Source: UBA7446 sp049596455 (GTDB lineage Bacteria > Bacteroidota > Bacteroidia > Flavobacteriales > Flavobacteriaceae). Taken from it: a stretch of DNA of 64,000 nucleotides. The notes beneath the pieces were generated by a model, which was not told the DNA's origin, did not search any database, and worked only from the letters and a program-made list of their open reading frames with translations. The position numbers and the translations under genes are program-made. Of the stretch, positions 18,076 to 26,123 are shown one piece after another. Every line of letters starts with the position of its first letter. Position 1 is the first letter of the stretch. The stretch spans positions 11,114-75,113 of the forward strand of contig JBMYLP010000006.1 in the NCBI GenBank assembly GCA_049596455.1, given 5' to 3'.

Positions 18076-18761
18076 AGCAAGAACTCCAATTCATGTAGTT
18101 TGTCAATTTCTGTATAATGCGATGGATGCTTTTTTTCCAAAGGCATAAAATGTATGGCATGCATACCTGCGGCTAAAGCGCCTTCAATGTCGGCTTCTAA
18201 ATTATCCCCAATCATTGCAGCTTGGTTTGGAGCAACTTGCCCAACCGTAAGTGCGTGCTCAAATATCCTAGGGTCGGGTTTTTTTACTCCCACAGAAGAT
18301 GAGTCTGTAACGGTATCAAAAAAGGGTAACAATCCCGAATTTCGCATTTTAAAATACTGCACATCTTGAAAACCATTGGTTATAACATGTAATGCATAAT
18401 GTGGCTTCAGTGCTGTTAACATTTCTATTGCACCTTCAAAAAGAACATTATACTCTGGTAATGTTTGAATATAAGCATCGGACAAATCATCTATAAGCGT
18501 ATTGGCAGTTGGATAGTTCAATGCGTCAAAAACGGTTTTAAGTCGCTCAAATCGCAAGGTTTCTTTGTCAATTTCACCAGTTCTGTAACGCTTCCAATAC
18601 ACGTTATTATTTGGAATATAGACAGCTAAAAATTGATGTAAATCAAGCGCGATATCATATTCTTCAAACAACGATTTAAATGCCAAAGCAGAATTCGCTT
18701 CAAAATCCCAAAGCGTGTGATCCAAATCAAAATAAAGTGCTTTTATTTGATCCTTATTCAT
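18072..18761 (-). CDS. YjjG-family HAD hydrolase (noncanonical pyrimidine nucleotidase)
   Basis: A 229-residue haloacid-dehalogenase phosphatase. Motif I is FDLDHTLWD (nucleophile Asp12, acid Asp14), motif II VITNGF, motif III the lysine in VGVKKPDPRIF and motif IV MIGDNLEADIEGA. The C1 helical cap lies between motifs I and II. This layout and length match YjjG/YfnB nucleotidases, which clear modified pyrimidine nucleotides. Its start overlaps the preceding gene by 8 nt, so it is the last gene of the adk operon. Its stop overlaps rlmB from the other strand. Confidence 0.85.
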   Translation of the reverse strand: MNKDQIKALYFDLDHTLWDFEANSALAFKSLFEEYDIALDLHQFLAVYIPNNNVYWKRYRTGEIDKETLRFERLKTVFDALNYPTANTLIDDLSDAYIQTLPEYNVLFEGAIEMLTALKPHYALHVITNGFQDVQYFKMRNSGLLPFFDTVTDSSSVGVKKPDPRIFEHALTVGQVAPNQAAMIGDNLEADIEGALAAGMHAIHFMPLEKKHPSHYTEIDKLHELEFLL

Positions 18762-20049
18762 GATTTAATATCTTACTTAACGTAGCTAAAAACGATGCGT
18801 TTTTAGTACGAGAGTTAAAACTTTCATTGGTTAGGGCCACCACAAAGGGAGCTTTTAGATTTGTGAGTTGTTCGTGGTAAGCCAAAAAAAGCTGTCGCAT
18901 TTTTCTTGAAAAACGTTGGTTACGAATATGCGCTTCGCTCAAACAAACAGGGTGAATAGTTAACGGAGTTTGCTGTTCATCGCCTAAATCGTAAAAACGG
19001 AAAGAAAATGCCGTACTTGCCCGAAAGCCAGGTGCATCGGCATACTGCATGGAATAATCATTTTTAATGCCAAGCGATGAAAACAATCGATAGGTATATG
19101 GAAATCGCACTATCAATTTGTGCTGACGAATAGCTTTAACAGGACGGTGAATCAACGATGCAAAGCGTTGCATATCGGCACGTAATTCAGTAGCATTAAC
19201 AGAAGACTCAAATGATGCCAAAGGAGCTGTAGGTGCGTAGTCTGAAATACTTTTAATTTCTTGTTGGTGCGTGGCATTAAATACACTTAAACTTCTGTCG
19301 TGTACCCCTAACTTGGTGTATAGCACAAAAAAATGCACAGCATACGCTTTTTGCAGCATCACCTCAATCCAGTGGTGTAAATTGGACAAAGGGTCTTCCC
19401 GAACACCTAAAACCACTAAAACCCTATCAAAAACAGATACAAAACGGAATCGAAAAACATCTTGAATGCCTTCTGCAAATGACCGAAATAACGTTTTGTG
19501 CTTATATGAAAATAGTTGTGGAACGTCCACAACAAACGATACTTTTGAAGCACTCGCTTGCAAGTGGTCTGTGTCAAAAAATGCGTTCCAAACAGATAAA
19601 AATCGTTCAAACCACAAATCTACAAGTGGTAGGTGCAAAAAATTGTATTTGAATGCCAACGATTGATCTGATTTGAATCTACCCAATTCGTCTGCAACAA
19701 AAGGTTGGTACTCTTCGTAGCGAGACATTAAGTAAAAGGCAGCGGCAAAAAAATCAAAAGGTAACGTACTACTTTTCACTTTCGATGAAAAAAAAGCAGG
19801 AAGTCCATCCCAATCAAATAAATTCACCTCTACAGTTGTGATACCTTGCTGCGTAAGCAACCCATGAGCAGCAATAAAAAACTCATTGCCAAGTGGGGCA
19901 TCTCCATACGACATTTTTGAGCCATTGTGTGCAATAAAAGCACTCAAATCGGAAGTAAATGAGATTTCATCTCCCATTCTAGTGCTAAAAAAATGCTTGA
20001 AAATATATTGGATACGAGGTTTAACAACAGGAGTGTAAATGAGAATCAT
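18754..20049 (-). CDS. Polysaccharide-deacetylase-family-like protein (DUF7033 type)
   Basis: A 431-residue cytoplasmic protein (no signal peptide or membrane segment). The N-terminal third (GNEFFIAAHGLL, FFAAAFYLMSRYEEY) matches the flavobacterial DUF7033 region found before NodB-like polysaccharide deacetylase domains. The C-terminal half (SFVVDVPQLFSYK, APGFRASTAFSFRFYDL) resembles a NodB barrel in which the usual metal-binding HxxxH is not evident, so catalysis is uncertain. It begins 5 nt after the TPR gene and overlaps the HAD gene by 8 nt, within the adk-obgE operon. The assignment rests on recalled family resemblance. Confidence 0.6.
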   Translation of the reverse strand: MILIYTPVVKPRIQYIFKHFFSTRMGDEISFTSDLSAFIAHNGSKMSYGDAPLGNEFFIAAHGLLTQQGITTVEVNLFDWDGLPAFFSSKVKSSTLPFDFFAAAFYLMSRYEEYQPFVADELGRFKSDQSLAFKYNFLHLPLVDLWFERFLSVWNAFFDTDHLQASASKVSFVVDVPQLFSYKHKTLFRSFAEGIQDVFRFRFVSVFDRVLVVLGVREDPLSNLHHWIEVMLQKAYAVHFFVLYTKLGVHDRSLSVFNATHQQEIKSISDYAPTAPLASFESSVNATELRADMQRFASLIHRPVKAIRQHKLIVRFPYTYRLFSSLGIKNDYSMQYADAPGFRASTAFSFRFYDLGDEQQTPLTIHPVCLSEAHIRNQRFSRKMRQLFLAYHEQLTNLKAPFVVALTNESFNSRTKNASFLATLSKILNHE

Positions 20050-20054
20050 ACCTG

Positions 20055-20912
20055 TTACTTAAAATTATTTTGAATCCATGCAGTTAGCTTGTCATATTCC
20101 AATAACCTTGCTTCCATTGCCTCATCGGTACTTTCTGGATTTGATATTTTATTCAAATAATGTTGCGCAAAAGATTTTGGATAAGCAGCACCGCCATCAA
20201 AATTTTCAATAAACATTGAAAACAAACACGCTGCCTTAGTCTTATCTTTTTGCAAATAAAAGGCAAGCACCGCTAAACGATAATAGGAGTCTTGTAATAA
20301 TTCTATGGGCTGATTACATAGCTTAATTTCGTTAATTGCGTTTAAATACGCCACCAAAGCCGCTTTGTTTTTTTTGGTAGAACGGTAAAAATAACCCTCG
20401 GCTAAAAATCCTTCAATGACAGATAACGATTTTACAATTTCTAGCGTCTCCTCTGCCCTTTTATTGCTGCCGCCCAAAAGCCACGGGAGCTCGGTATAGA
20501 GTTCCAATAAAACTATCTGAGCATTAAGTGATTCAGGATTTAGTTTAGCAGCTGCTTCAAATGCAGCTTTCATAGCCCTCACGTAAGGCAATGATTTCAT
20601 TCTTGGCAGTTCGGAAGCCAAAATTCCAGAAACTCCACCAAACAAAAACTGGTAGTCGAAATTTTCGGGGTACTCCTCACACAATTCCGCTAAAAGCTCA
20701 AACGACTTTTCGAACTGTTTTGTACTTGCAAAGAGTTGTGCCAATTCTTCACGCTGAACCTGCGTTTTTGTCGTTATCGTGTCTAGCAGTTGTATGCGTG
20801 CTTCTTGATCGGCAGTAATCACAACAGGTTCAAATAAGGCTTGTGGAATGCGTTGCCCAAAAGAAACTGTAACGCAAAAAAGCAAAAAAATTATGCGTTG
20901 AGCAAGTGCCAT
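20055..20912 (-). CDS. Secreted TPR-like protein of unknown function
   Basis: A 285-residue protein with an N-terminal signal peptide (IIFLLFCVTVSFG|Q). The rest is alpha-helical with TPR-like pairs (LFASTKQFEKSFELLAELCE, AAFEAAAKLNPESLNAQIVL, YRLAVLAFYLQKDKTKAACL). It is probably periplasmic and protein-binding. It starts inside the last 22 nt of obgE, which points to translational coupling. The specific function is not recognised. Confidence 0.75.
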   Translation of the reverse strand: MALAQRIIFLLFCVTVSFGQRIPQALFEPVVITADQEARIQLLDTITTKTQVQREELAQLFASTKQFEKSFELLAELCEEYPENFDYQFLFGGVSGILASELPRMKSLPYVRAMKAAFEAAAKLNPESLNAQIVLLELYTELPWLLGGSNKRAEETLEIVKSLSVIEGFLAEGYFYRSTKKNKAALVAYLNAINEIKLCNQPIELLQDSYYRLAVLAFYLQKDKTKAACLFSMFIENFDGGAAYPKSFAQHYLNKISNPESTDEAMEARLLEYDKLTAWIQNNFK

Positions 20913-21889
20913 AAAGTATCTTTTAGTTCAGGAATGCCTTGCTGCGAAACAGATGAAAACAAAACAAAAGGAATATCGTCAAAAGCCACTTTACATTCCG
21001 CTTCAATAGCAGTATAAAGCTCTTCGTCTAACAAATCTGTTTTTGAAATGCCTATCATAAAATTCTTATCCAACAACTCGGGATTATAACGTGTCAATTC
21101 ACTGTTCAAAATAGTAAATTGTTCTTTAATATCAGCGGCGTCGGCAGGAATAATGTACAGCAGTACGCTGTTGCGTTCAATATGACGTAAAAAATAATGT
21201 CCCAATCCTTTTCCTTCTGCTGCCCCTTCAATGATTCCTGGAATATCTGCCATCACAAAAGAGGTAAAATCACGATGTTGCACAATCCCTAAATTGGGTT
21301 TTAAGGTGGTAAACGGATAATCGGCAATTTTAGGTTTTGCCGAAGTAAGTGCAGCCAATAGCGTTGATTTTCCTGCATTGGGAAATCCAACAAGTCCTAC
21401 ATCTGCCAACACTTTTAGCTCAAGGGTAATAGTACGCTCAATACCTTCTTTTCCAGGTTGTGCGTAGCGTGGTGCCTGATTTGTAGGGCTTTTAAAATGC
21501 CAATTCCCTCGACCGCCCATACCGCCTGGCGCAACGATAACATCTTCTTCGGTTGTAATTTCTGCAATACGTTCCCCCGACTCGGAATCCAACACAACCG
21601 TTCCCAAAGGCACAGGAATAATTAAATCTTCGCCATCGGCGCCTGTGCTTCTACTCTTACTACCATGGTGTCCGTGTTCTGCTTTAAAATGGCGTTTAAA
21701 CTTAAACGAGATTAGCGTCCAAAGGTTTTTGTCGCCACGAACAATCACGTGGCCGCCACGACCGCCATCGCCACCGTCCGGTCCCCCTTTGGTAATGTAT
21801 TTCTCTCGATGAAAATGTGTAGACCCCTTCCCTCCGTTACCTGAACTAACGTGGATTTTTACATAATCTACAAAATTCCCTTCGGTCAT
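20891..21889 (-). CDS. obgE: GTPase Obg/CgtA
   Basis: A 332-residue ribosome-associated GTPase acting in late 50S maturation and stress responses. The glycine-rich Obg domain occupies 1-158 (SSGNGGKGSTHFHREK, GGDGGRGGHVIVRG). The G domain follows with G1 GFPNAGKST, G3 DIPGIIEGA and G4 SKTD. The C-terminal OCT extension is missing, as is usual in this phylum. The start codon shares one base with the adk stop (TAATG), so the two are translationally coupled. Confidence 0.97.
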   Translation of the reverse strand: MTEGNFVDYVKIHVSSGNGGKGSTHFHREKYITKGGPDGGDGGRGGHVIVRGDKNLWTLISFKFKRHFKAEHGHHGSKSRSTGADGEDLIIPVPLGTVVLDSESGERIAEITTEEDVIVAPGGMGGRGNWHFKSPTNQAPRYAQPGKEGIERTITLELKVLADVGLVGFPNAGKSTLLAALTSAKPKIADYPFTTLKPNLGIVQHRDFTSFVMADIPGIIEGAAEGKGLGHYFLRHIERNSVLLYIIPADAADIKEQFTILNSELTRYNPELLDKNFMIGISKTDLLDEELYTAIEAECKVAFDDIPFVLFSSVSQQGIPELKDTLWHLLNA

Positions 21890-22461
21890 TACAGTTGTTC
21901 AACAATAGTGGTAAGTTGTTTGGCGATAGATGCGATAGTACCTTCTCCGTTTATGGTGTGAAACTTGCCTTGTGCGGTGTAATAATCAATTAGTGGCGCG
22001 GTTTTTTTGTTGTATTCAGCAAAGCGGTTTCGAATCTTTTGTTCGTCCTGATCATCAGCACGACCGCTGTCTTTACCTCTATGTAACAAACGAGCAACCA
22101 AAATATCCTCAGCTACCTCAAGGGCTAATGTGGCAGCAATTTCCATGTCGTTTTTAGACAAAAAAGCATCTAATGCCTCCGCTTGCGAAGTAGTGCGCGG
22201 AAATCCATCAAAAATAAATCCTGCGGCATCGGGATGCTTGGCAACCTCGTCTTCTAACATTTGAATGGTTACCTCGTCGGGGACCAAATCGCCTTTGTCC
22301 ATATATCCTTTTGCCAAAACACCCAAAGGTGTTTCGTTTTTGATATTGTACCGAAACACATCGCCGGTTGAAATATGAATCAGGTTAAAGGTGTCTTTTA
22401 AAAATTCGGCTTGGGTGCCTTTGCCAGCACCAGGTTTTCCAAACAAAATAATATTTTTCAT
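21889..22461 (-). CDS. adk: Adenylate kinase
   Basis: A 190-residue enzyme converting ATP and AMP to two ADP in the cytoplasm. The P-loop is GKPGAGKGTQ (residues 7-16), the AMP-binding segment STGDVFRYN and the DGFPRT motif are present, and the short lid form GKDSGRADDQ has no zinc cysteines. It is the first gene of a five-gene minus-strand run with obgE, the TPR protein, the deacetylase-like protein and the HAD hydrolase. A TATCTTTG box lies 17 nt upstream of the ATG. Confidence 0.97.
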   Translation of the reverse strand: MKNIILFGKPGAGKGTQAEFLKDTFNLIHISTGDVFRYNIKNETPLGVLAKGYMDKGDLVPDEVTIQMLEDEVAKHPDAAGFIFDGFPRTTSQAEALDAFLSKNDMEIAATLALEVAEDILVARLLHRGKDSGRADDQDEQKIRNRFAEYNKKTAPLIDYYTAQGKFHTINGEGTIASIAKQLTTIVEQL

Positions 22462-22478
22462 GGGTAATTTTTACTGCG

Positions 22479-22486
22479 CAAAGATA
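22479..22486 (-). promoter_or_regulatory. -7 box (TATCTTTG) for the adk operon
   Basis: TAnnTTTG consensus on the minus strand, 17 nt before the adk ATG. The divergent purK box is about 50 nt away, so this spacer is a bidirectional promoter region. Confidence 0.65.
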
Positions 22487-22536
22487 TCCTATTTTACGCA
22501 GTACACCTACTAGATAGACACATTGCAGAATATGCG

Positions 22537-22544
22537 TACCTTTG
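22537..22544 (+). promoter_or_regulatory. -7 box (TACCTTTG) for purK
   Basis: TAnnTTTG consensus whose last base is only 8 nt from the ATG at 22553. It rules out the in-frame start at 22523, which lies upstream of the box, and implies a very short or absent 5' leader. Confidence 0.65.
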
Positions 22545-22552
22545 TGCGGGTA

Positions 22553-23710
22553 ATGAAACAGGTTATTTCTACAGATTTTACCCTCGGGATTTTAGGTGGC
22601 GGTCAGCTTGGCAAAATGCTGCTTGACGTCACGCGCCGATGGGATATTCGCACACATGTTCTAGATTCAAACGCAGAGGCATCTGCCCGTAATAGTTGTA
22701 ACCATTTTGTGCAAGGAGATTTAATGGATTACAACACTGTTATTGCCTTTGGGAAAGAGGTTGATGTGCTTACCATTGAAATTGAAAACGTCAATGTTGA
22801 TGCGTTGTATGCATTGGAAAAACAAGGCATTTTGGTATATCCAACCCCCAAAACGCTAGAGGTTATTCAAAACAAGCGCACTCAAAAAGACTTTTACACC
22901 TCGCAAAACCTGCCCACTGCGCCTTTTCTGTCGTTTCAAAACAAAGATGAACTTGCCGATGCGGTGCAAAAGGGTCGCATTCAGTTCCCATGTATTTGGA
23001 AAGCCGCACGTTTTGGTTACGATGGGTTTGGAGTGAAAAAATTAGCTACTGCCGAAGACGTACAGGCACTCCCGAACAGCGAATGTATCATTGAAGATTT
23101 AGTGTCCATAGCACAAGAAATTTCGGTTATTGTAGCCCGAAGCGCATCTGGTGAAATTACCCTATATCCTCCTGTTGGCATGGCGTTTCATCCTACAGCA
23201 AATCAGGTGGAGTTTGTATATCATCCCGCTAAATTAGACGAAACAATTGCCGCGCAAGCGCAAGACATTGCCAAAAAATTAGTTGCTTCATGGGAGCATG
23301 TGGGGCTTTTGGCGGTAGAGTTTTTTGTGGACAACAACAATACCCTTTGGATTAACGAAGTAGCACCCCGACCTCACAATAGCGGTCATTTGACTATTGA
23401 AGGCTGTATTACCTCGCAGTTTGAACAGCACCTACGCGCTATTTTGGACACGCCACTTGGAAAAACCGATTTTTACCGCCCAGCAATTATGGCAAATGTG
23501 GTAGGTCCCCAAAATGTAACAGGGGAATTTTCATACGAAGGCATCGAAACGGTGCTAAGCACCCCGCAAGCTGGACTGCACATTTATGGTAAGAAAACCA
23601 CCAAGCCCCAACGAAAAATGGGACACATTACCCTAACAGGTGATGATTTAAATACTATTTTTAAAAAAATTAAAGAATTAAAATCTGTACTTCAACTAAA
23701 AGCGAAATGA
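22553..23710 (+). CDS. purK: 5-(carboxyamino)imidazole ribonucleotide synthase
   Basis: A 385-residue ATP-grasp enzyme making N5-CAIR from AIR, bicarbonate and ATP in purine synthesis. The N-terminal Rossmann region has GILGGGQLGKML. The ATP-grasp core includes FPCIWKAARFGYDGFGVKK, LAVEFFVDNNNTLWINEVAPRPHNSGH and the C-terminal sheet region. The open frame extends to 22523, but the -7 promoter box at 22537 and the family N terminus favour 22553. purE starts 1 nt after its stop, so purK-purE form one transcript for consecutive steps. Confidence 0.95.
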   Translation: MKQVISTDFTLGILGGGQLGKMLLDVTRRWDIRTHVLDSNAEASARNSCNHFVQGDLMDYNTVIAFGKEVDVLTIEIENVNVDALYALEKQGILVYPTPKTLEVIQNKRTQKDFYTSQNLPTAPFLSFQNKDELADAVQKGRIQFPCIWKAARFGYDGFGVKKLATAEDVQALPNSECIIEDLVSIAQEISVIVARSASGEITLYPPVGMAFHPTANQVEFVYHPAKLDETIAAQAQDIAKKLVASWEHVGLLAVEFFVDNNNTLWINEVAPRPHNSGHLTIEGCITSQFEQHLRAILDTPLGKTDFYRPAIMANVVGPQNVTGEFSYEGIETVLSTPQAGLHIYGKKTTKPQRKMGHITLTGDDLNTIFKKIKELKSVLQLKAK

Positions 23711-23711
23711 T

Positions 23712-24197
23712 ATGAAAGTAGCTGTTATTATGGGAAGCAAAAGCGATCTTCCCGTTATGCAAGAAGCCATTGACACCTTAGCGTTATTTGAAATAGAAAC
23801 ACACGTTGATATTGTGTCTGCACACCGCACACCAGAAAAAATGATGCAGTTTGCCACTACGGCACACGAGCAAGGCATTGATGTTATCATTGCAGGCGCG
23901 GGCGGCGCAGCACATTTACCGGGAATGGTGGCAGCTGCAAGTCCACTACCCGTAATTGGCGTTCCTGTAAAGTCGTCCAATTCCATTGACGGTTGGGATT
24001 CTGTACTTTCTATTTTGCAAATGCCAGGTGGCGTTCCCGTGGCAACTGTTGCGCTTAACGGTGCAAAAAATGCAGGCTTATTGGCATGTCAAATTTTAGG
24101 GGTAAAAAACCCTGCGCTTAGAGAAGCAATGATAGGCTACAAAGCATCGTTGGGAGAAAAAGTGCATCAAAGTGCAAAGGATCTTAATCAAAAGTAA
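23712..24197 (+). CDS. purE: N5-carboxyaminoimidazole ribonucleotide mutase
   Basis: A 161-residue class I PurE that moves the carboxyl group of N5-CAIR to give CAIR. Signature segments are IMGSKSDLPVM (active-site Ser/Asp), VSAHRTPEKM (catalytic His), IAGAGGAAHLPGM and GVPVKSSNSIDGWDSVLSI. Length is normal. It is coupled to purK, its functional partner, by a 1-nt gap. The convergent methyltransferase gene ends 46 nt downstream. Confidence 0.97.
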   Translation: MKVAVIMGSKSDLPVMQEAIDTLALFEIETHVDIVSAHRTPEKMMQFATTAHEQGIDVIIAGAGGAAHLPGMVAAASPLPVIGVPVKSSNSIDGWDSVLSILQMPGGVPVATVALNGAKNAGLLACQILGVKNPALREAMIGYKASLGEKVHQSAKDLNQK

Positions 24198-24242
24198 GCA
24201 CAAAAACGCCTTCTTGTCGCAGTTCTTGCATACAAGAAAAAG

Positions 24243-25088
24243 TTAGAATCTAAGAAAAAGCTTAAAGTTTTCTTTTTTTAAATTTTCAGCTTGTGTTTTA
24301 TCAATAATGACCAAGCCCAACTTAAAAAAATCAACGGAGTAAGCGTGATAATTTTTATTTAAAATATCTTTCCAAGCACTTTGCATTTCATTATTCCAAT
24401 TGATATCATCAAAAATAAAAATGGCTTTATCAGGAATAGACTCTAATAGTATCTCATAGTATCGTAAAGTAGGTTTATACTTGTGGTTACCATCGACAAA
24501 AATGACTTGATAGGTTGTGTCTTCACTAACAATTTGTGGTAAAATATCATCGTAAAGCTCATTATGTAGTATTACATCTACCAGACCTTCAGAATTAATT
24601 TCTTTGAACCGTTCTTGTGCAATATCGCACAAACCCTTGACGCCTTCTATGGTCAAAAAAACTCCTTTTTGATGTTTTTCTTCAGCGTTTAGCTTTAAAG
24701 CACTCAAAAAATATTGCCCTGAAATACCAAGATTTGTACCTATTTCCAAAGCTCTTAGACTATTTGTATTCTTGATAAGATGAAAATAAAAATGTGACCA
24801 CCTTTTTGGTGTTGCAGCAGATTTACATATTTCTGAAACCTTCCGTTTTAATCCTTTTTCAAAAACATCATAACTTATGTTAGATTCATTTTTAAGCAAT
24901 TGTTTTCTATAACCTTCTAAGTCTTCAAAAATAGACAGAAGCTTTTTGTCTACTATTTTTTGCTTTTTGCTAGATAAATAAGCCGCTACAATCTCTTTGC
25001 CAAAAGGTTTTCGTGCTAGTTGATTTAAAGTCTTCTGATAGTAAAAATATACTTTAAAGAGGTGGGATATTTTTTTTAATCTTTTCAT
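24243..25088 (-). CDS. Class I SAM-dependent methyltransferase, AT-rich
   Basis: A 281-residue protein. The Rossmann SAM site is LRALEIGTNLGISGQYFLSAL, followed by an acidic strand end (TIEGVKGLCDIAQERF) and VIFVDGNHKY, matching the Methyltransf_24/O-methyltransferase group. The substrate is unknown. The N-terminal ~90 residues are basic and helical (MKRLKKISHLFKVYFYYQK). Its codons are visibly more A/T-rich than purE and gcvP on either side, and it is monocistronic, which is compatible with horizontal acquisition. Confidence 0.75.
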   Translation of the reverse strand: MKRLKKISHLFKVYFYYQKTLNQLARKPFGKEIVAAYLSSKKQKIVDKKLLSIFEDLEGYRKQLLKNESNISYDVFEKGLKRKVSEICKSAATPKRWSHFYFHLIKNTNSLRALEIGTNLGISGQYFLSALKLNAEEKHQKGVFLTIEGVKGLCDIAQERFKEINSEGLVDVILHNELYDDILPQIVSEDTTYQVIFVDGNHKYKPTLRYYEILLESIPDKAIFIFDDINWNNEMQSAWKDILNKNYHAYSVDFFKLGLVIIDKTQAENLKKENFKLFLRF

Positions 25089-25209
25089 GTGGTTGATAAC
25101 ACTTTATATTTTGATTTGAGATATAAATCTTTAATTAACCTTTATCTTATAATTCTTCATTGCCATCCAAAAGTAATATATGCTTTTTTTTGAAACCTCA
25201 TTAATTAAA

Positions 25210-26025
25210 TCAAAGCACAAAAACACTCACCAAAAACCACATAATGGGAATACCTTCCACCCAAAAGGAAGTAAAAACAACGTGACGCCTAGGCGAAGAG
25301 CTGAAGATGGCAATTCCCAAGAGCAAAAGCATTGTCCATTCTACCCAAAGCAGCACATTTAGTTGCACGGTTTGATATGCCAAAAAAGCTGTAACACAAA
25401 TCAATACGGTTCCCAATATTTTCACACCATGCACGCCTAAAAGTTGCGGTAAGGTTTTTAGTGCTGGTTCGTCCTTTTGCATATCACGGAGTTCAAAAGG
25501 TAGCATAAGACAAATCATCCACAGCAATGCTTTTACTGCCTCCAGCGCAAATACGCTTTCGGGTAATGCTTTTAGGCTTAGCATGGCGAGTGTAGTCCAA
25601 CAAAGCGCAACAACAAAAATCTTTAGGGTGGGCACAAAGCGTAAGCCCATTTTTTCGCCAAAAGGAAGTGCATAACAAAACGTAAGCATACCAACAAACC
25701 CAAAGACAATCCAAATAGAAAGAGGTTGCGACATCAATCCGAAAAAACCTAAAGACAGTGCCAACAAAAAAGGAAAACCTTTTGCAAAGGTTAACGGCTG
25801 CTGCCGATATAACACAGGAACAAAAACATGTAAATATTGATATGCCGCCCATCCAAAACCAAAAACAGCAAACTGGAGCGAAACAGAAATCTGAATGCCT
25901 TGCTGCAGTGCAAACACACGGCAAAACGCCCATAACGCAAGCGCAACATGAAGGTTGGAAGAAATATAGCGTTGAAGCAATTTGAAGGATGTGAAAGGCA
26001 AAAATACCAAATGTGTTAATAACAC
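25210..26025 (-). CDS. UbiA-like integral membrane protein lacking the first Asp-rich motif
   Basis: A ~271-residue polytopic membrane protein with about eight hydrophobic segments. YALPFGEKMGLRFVPTLKIF and LPFELRDMQKDEPALKTLPQLLG resemble the UbiA prenyltransferase segments YxxPL...LKN and PFDIRDxxxD...LGT. The first UbiA motif (NDxxDxxxD) is absent and the second starts with Glu instead of Asp. It may be a diverged, possibly non-catalytic UbiA relative. The longest frame starts at GTG 26025; TTG 26010 is another candidate and no promoter box settles it. Confidence 0.6.
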   Translation of the reverse strand: MLLTHLVFLPFTSFKLLQRYISSNLHVALALWAFCRVFALQQGIQISVSLQFAVFGFGWAAYQYLHVFVPVLYRQQPLTFAKGFPFLLALSLGFFGLMSQPLSIWIVFGFVGMLTFCYALPFGEKMGLRFVPTLKIFVVALCWTTLAMLSLKALPESVFALEAVKALLWMICLMLPFELRDMQKDEPALKTLPQLLGVHGVKILGTVLICVTAFLAYQTVQLNVLLWVEWTMLLLLGIAIFSSSPRRHVVFTSFWVEGIPIMWFLVSVFVL

Positions 26026-26073
26026 AGGGTTTTGCGGTTAACAACTTTAGCCTGAAATGTTTAGGTTCTGCTT

Positions 26074-26101
26074 TTGAATATTCTTCAAAAAATTAACTTT
26101 G
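26074..26101 (+). promoter_or_regulatory. Promoter for gcvP (TTG-N17-TAACTTTG)
   Basis: TTG at 26074-26076, a 17-nt spacer and TAACTTTG at 26094-26101. This is the most complete match to the flavobacterial promoter consensus in the window. It gives a leader of about 17 nt. Confidence 0.75.
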
Positions 26102-26123
26102 AATGTTAATTTAATGTAACGCC

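Noticed and set aside
24222..24240. TTCTTG-CATA-CAAGAA hairpin as a terminator between purE and the methyltransferase
   Set aside because: A 6-bp AT-rich stem without a T tract on either strand; too weak to call.
26041..26123. Glycine riboswitch ahead of gcvP
   Set aside because: The leader after the promoter is only about 17 nt, too short for an aptamer.
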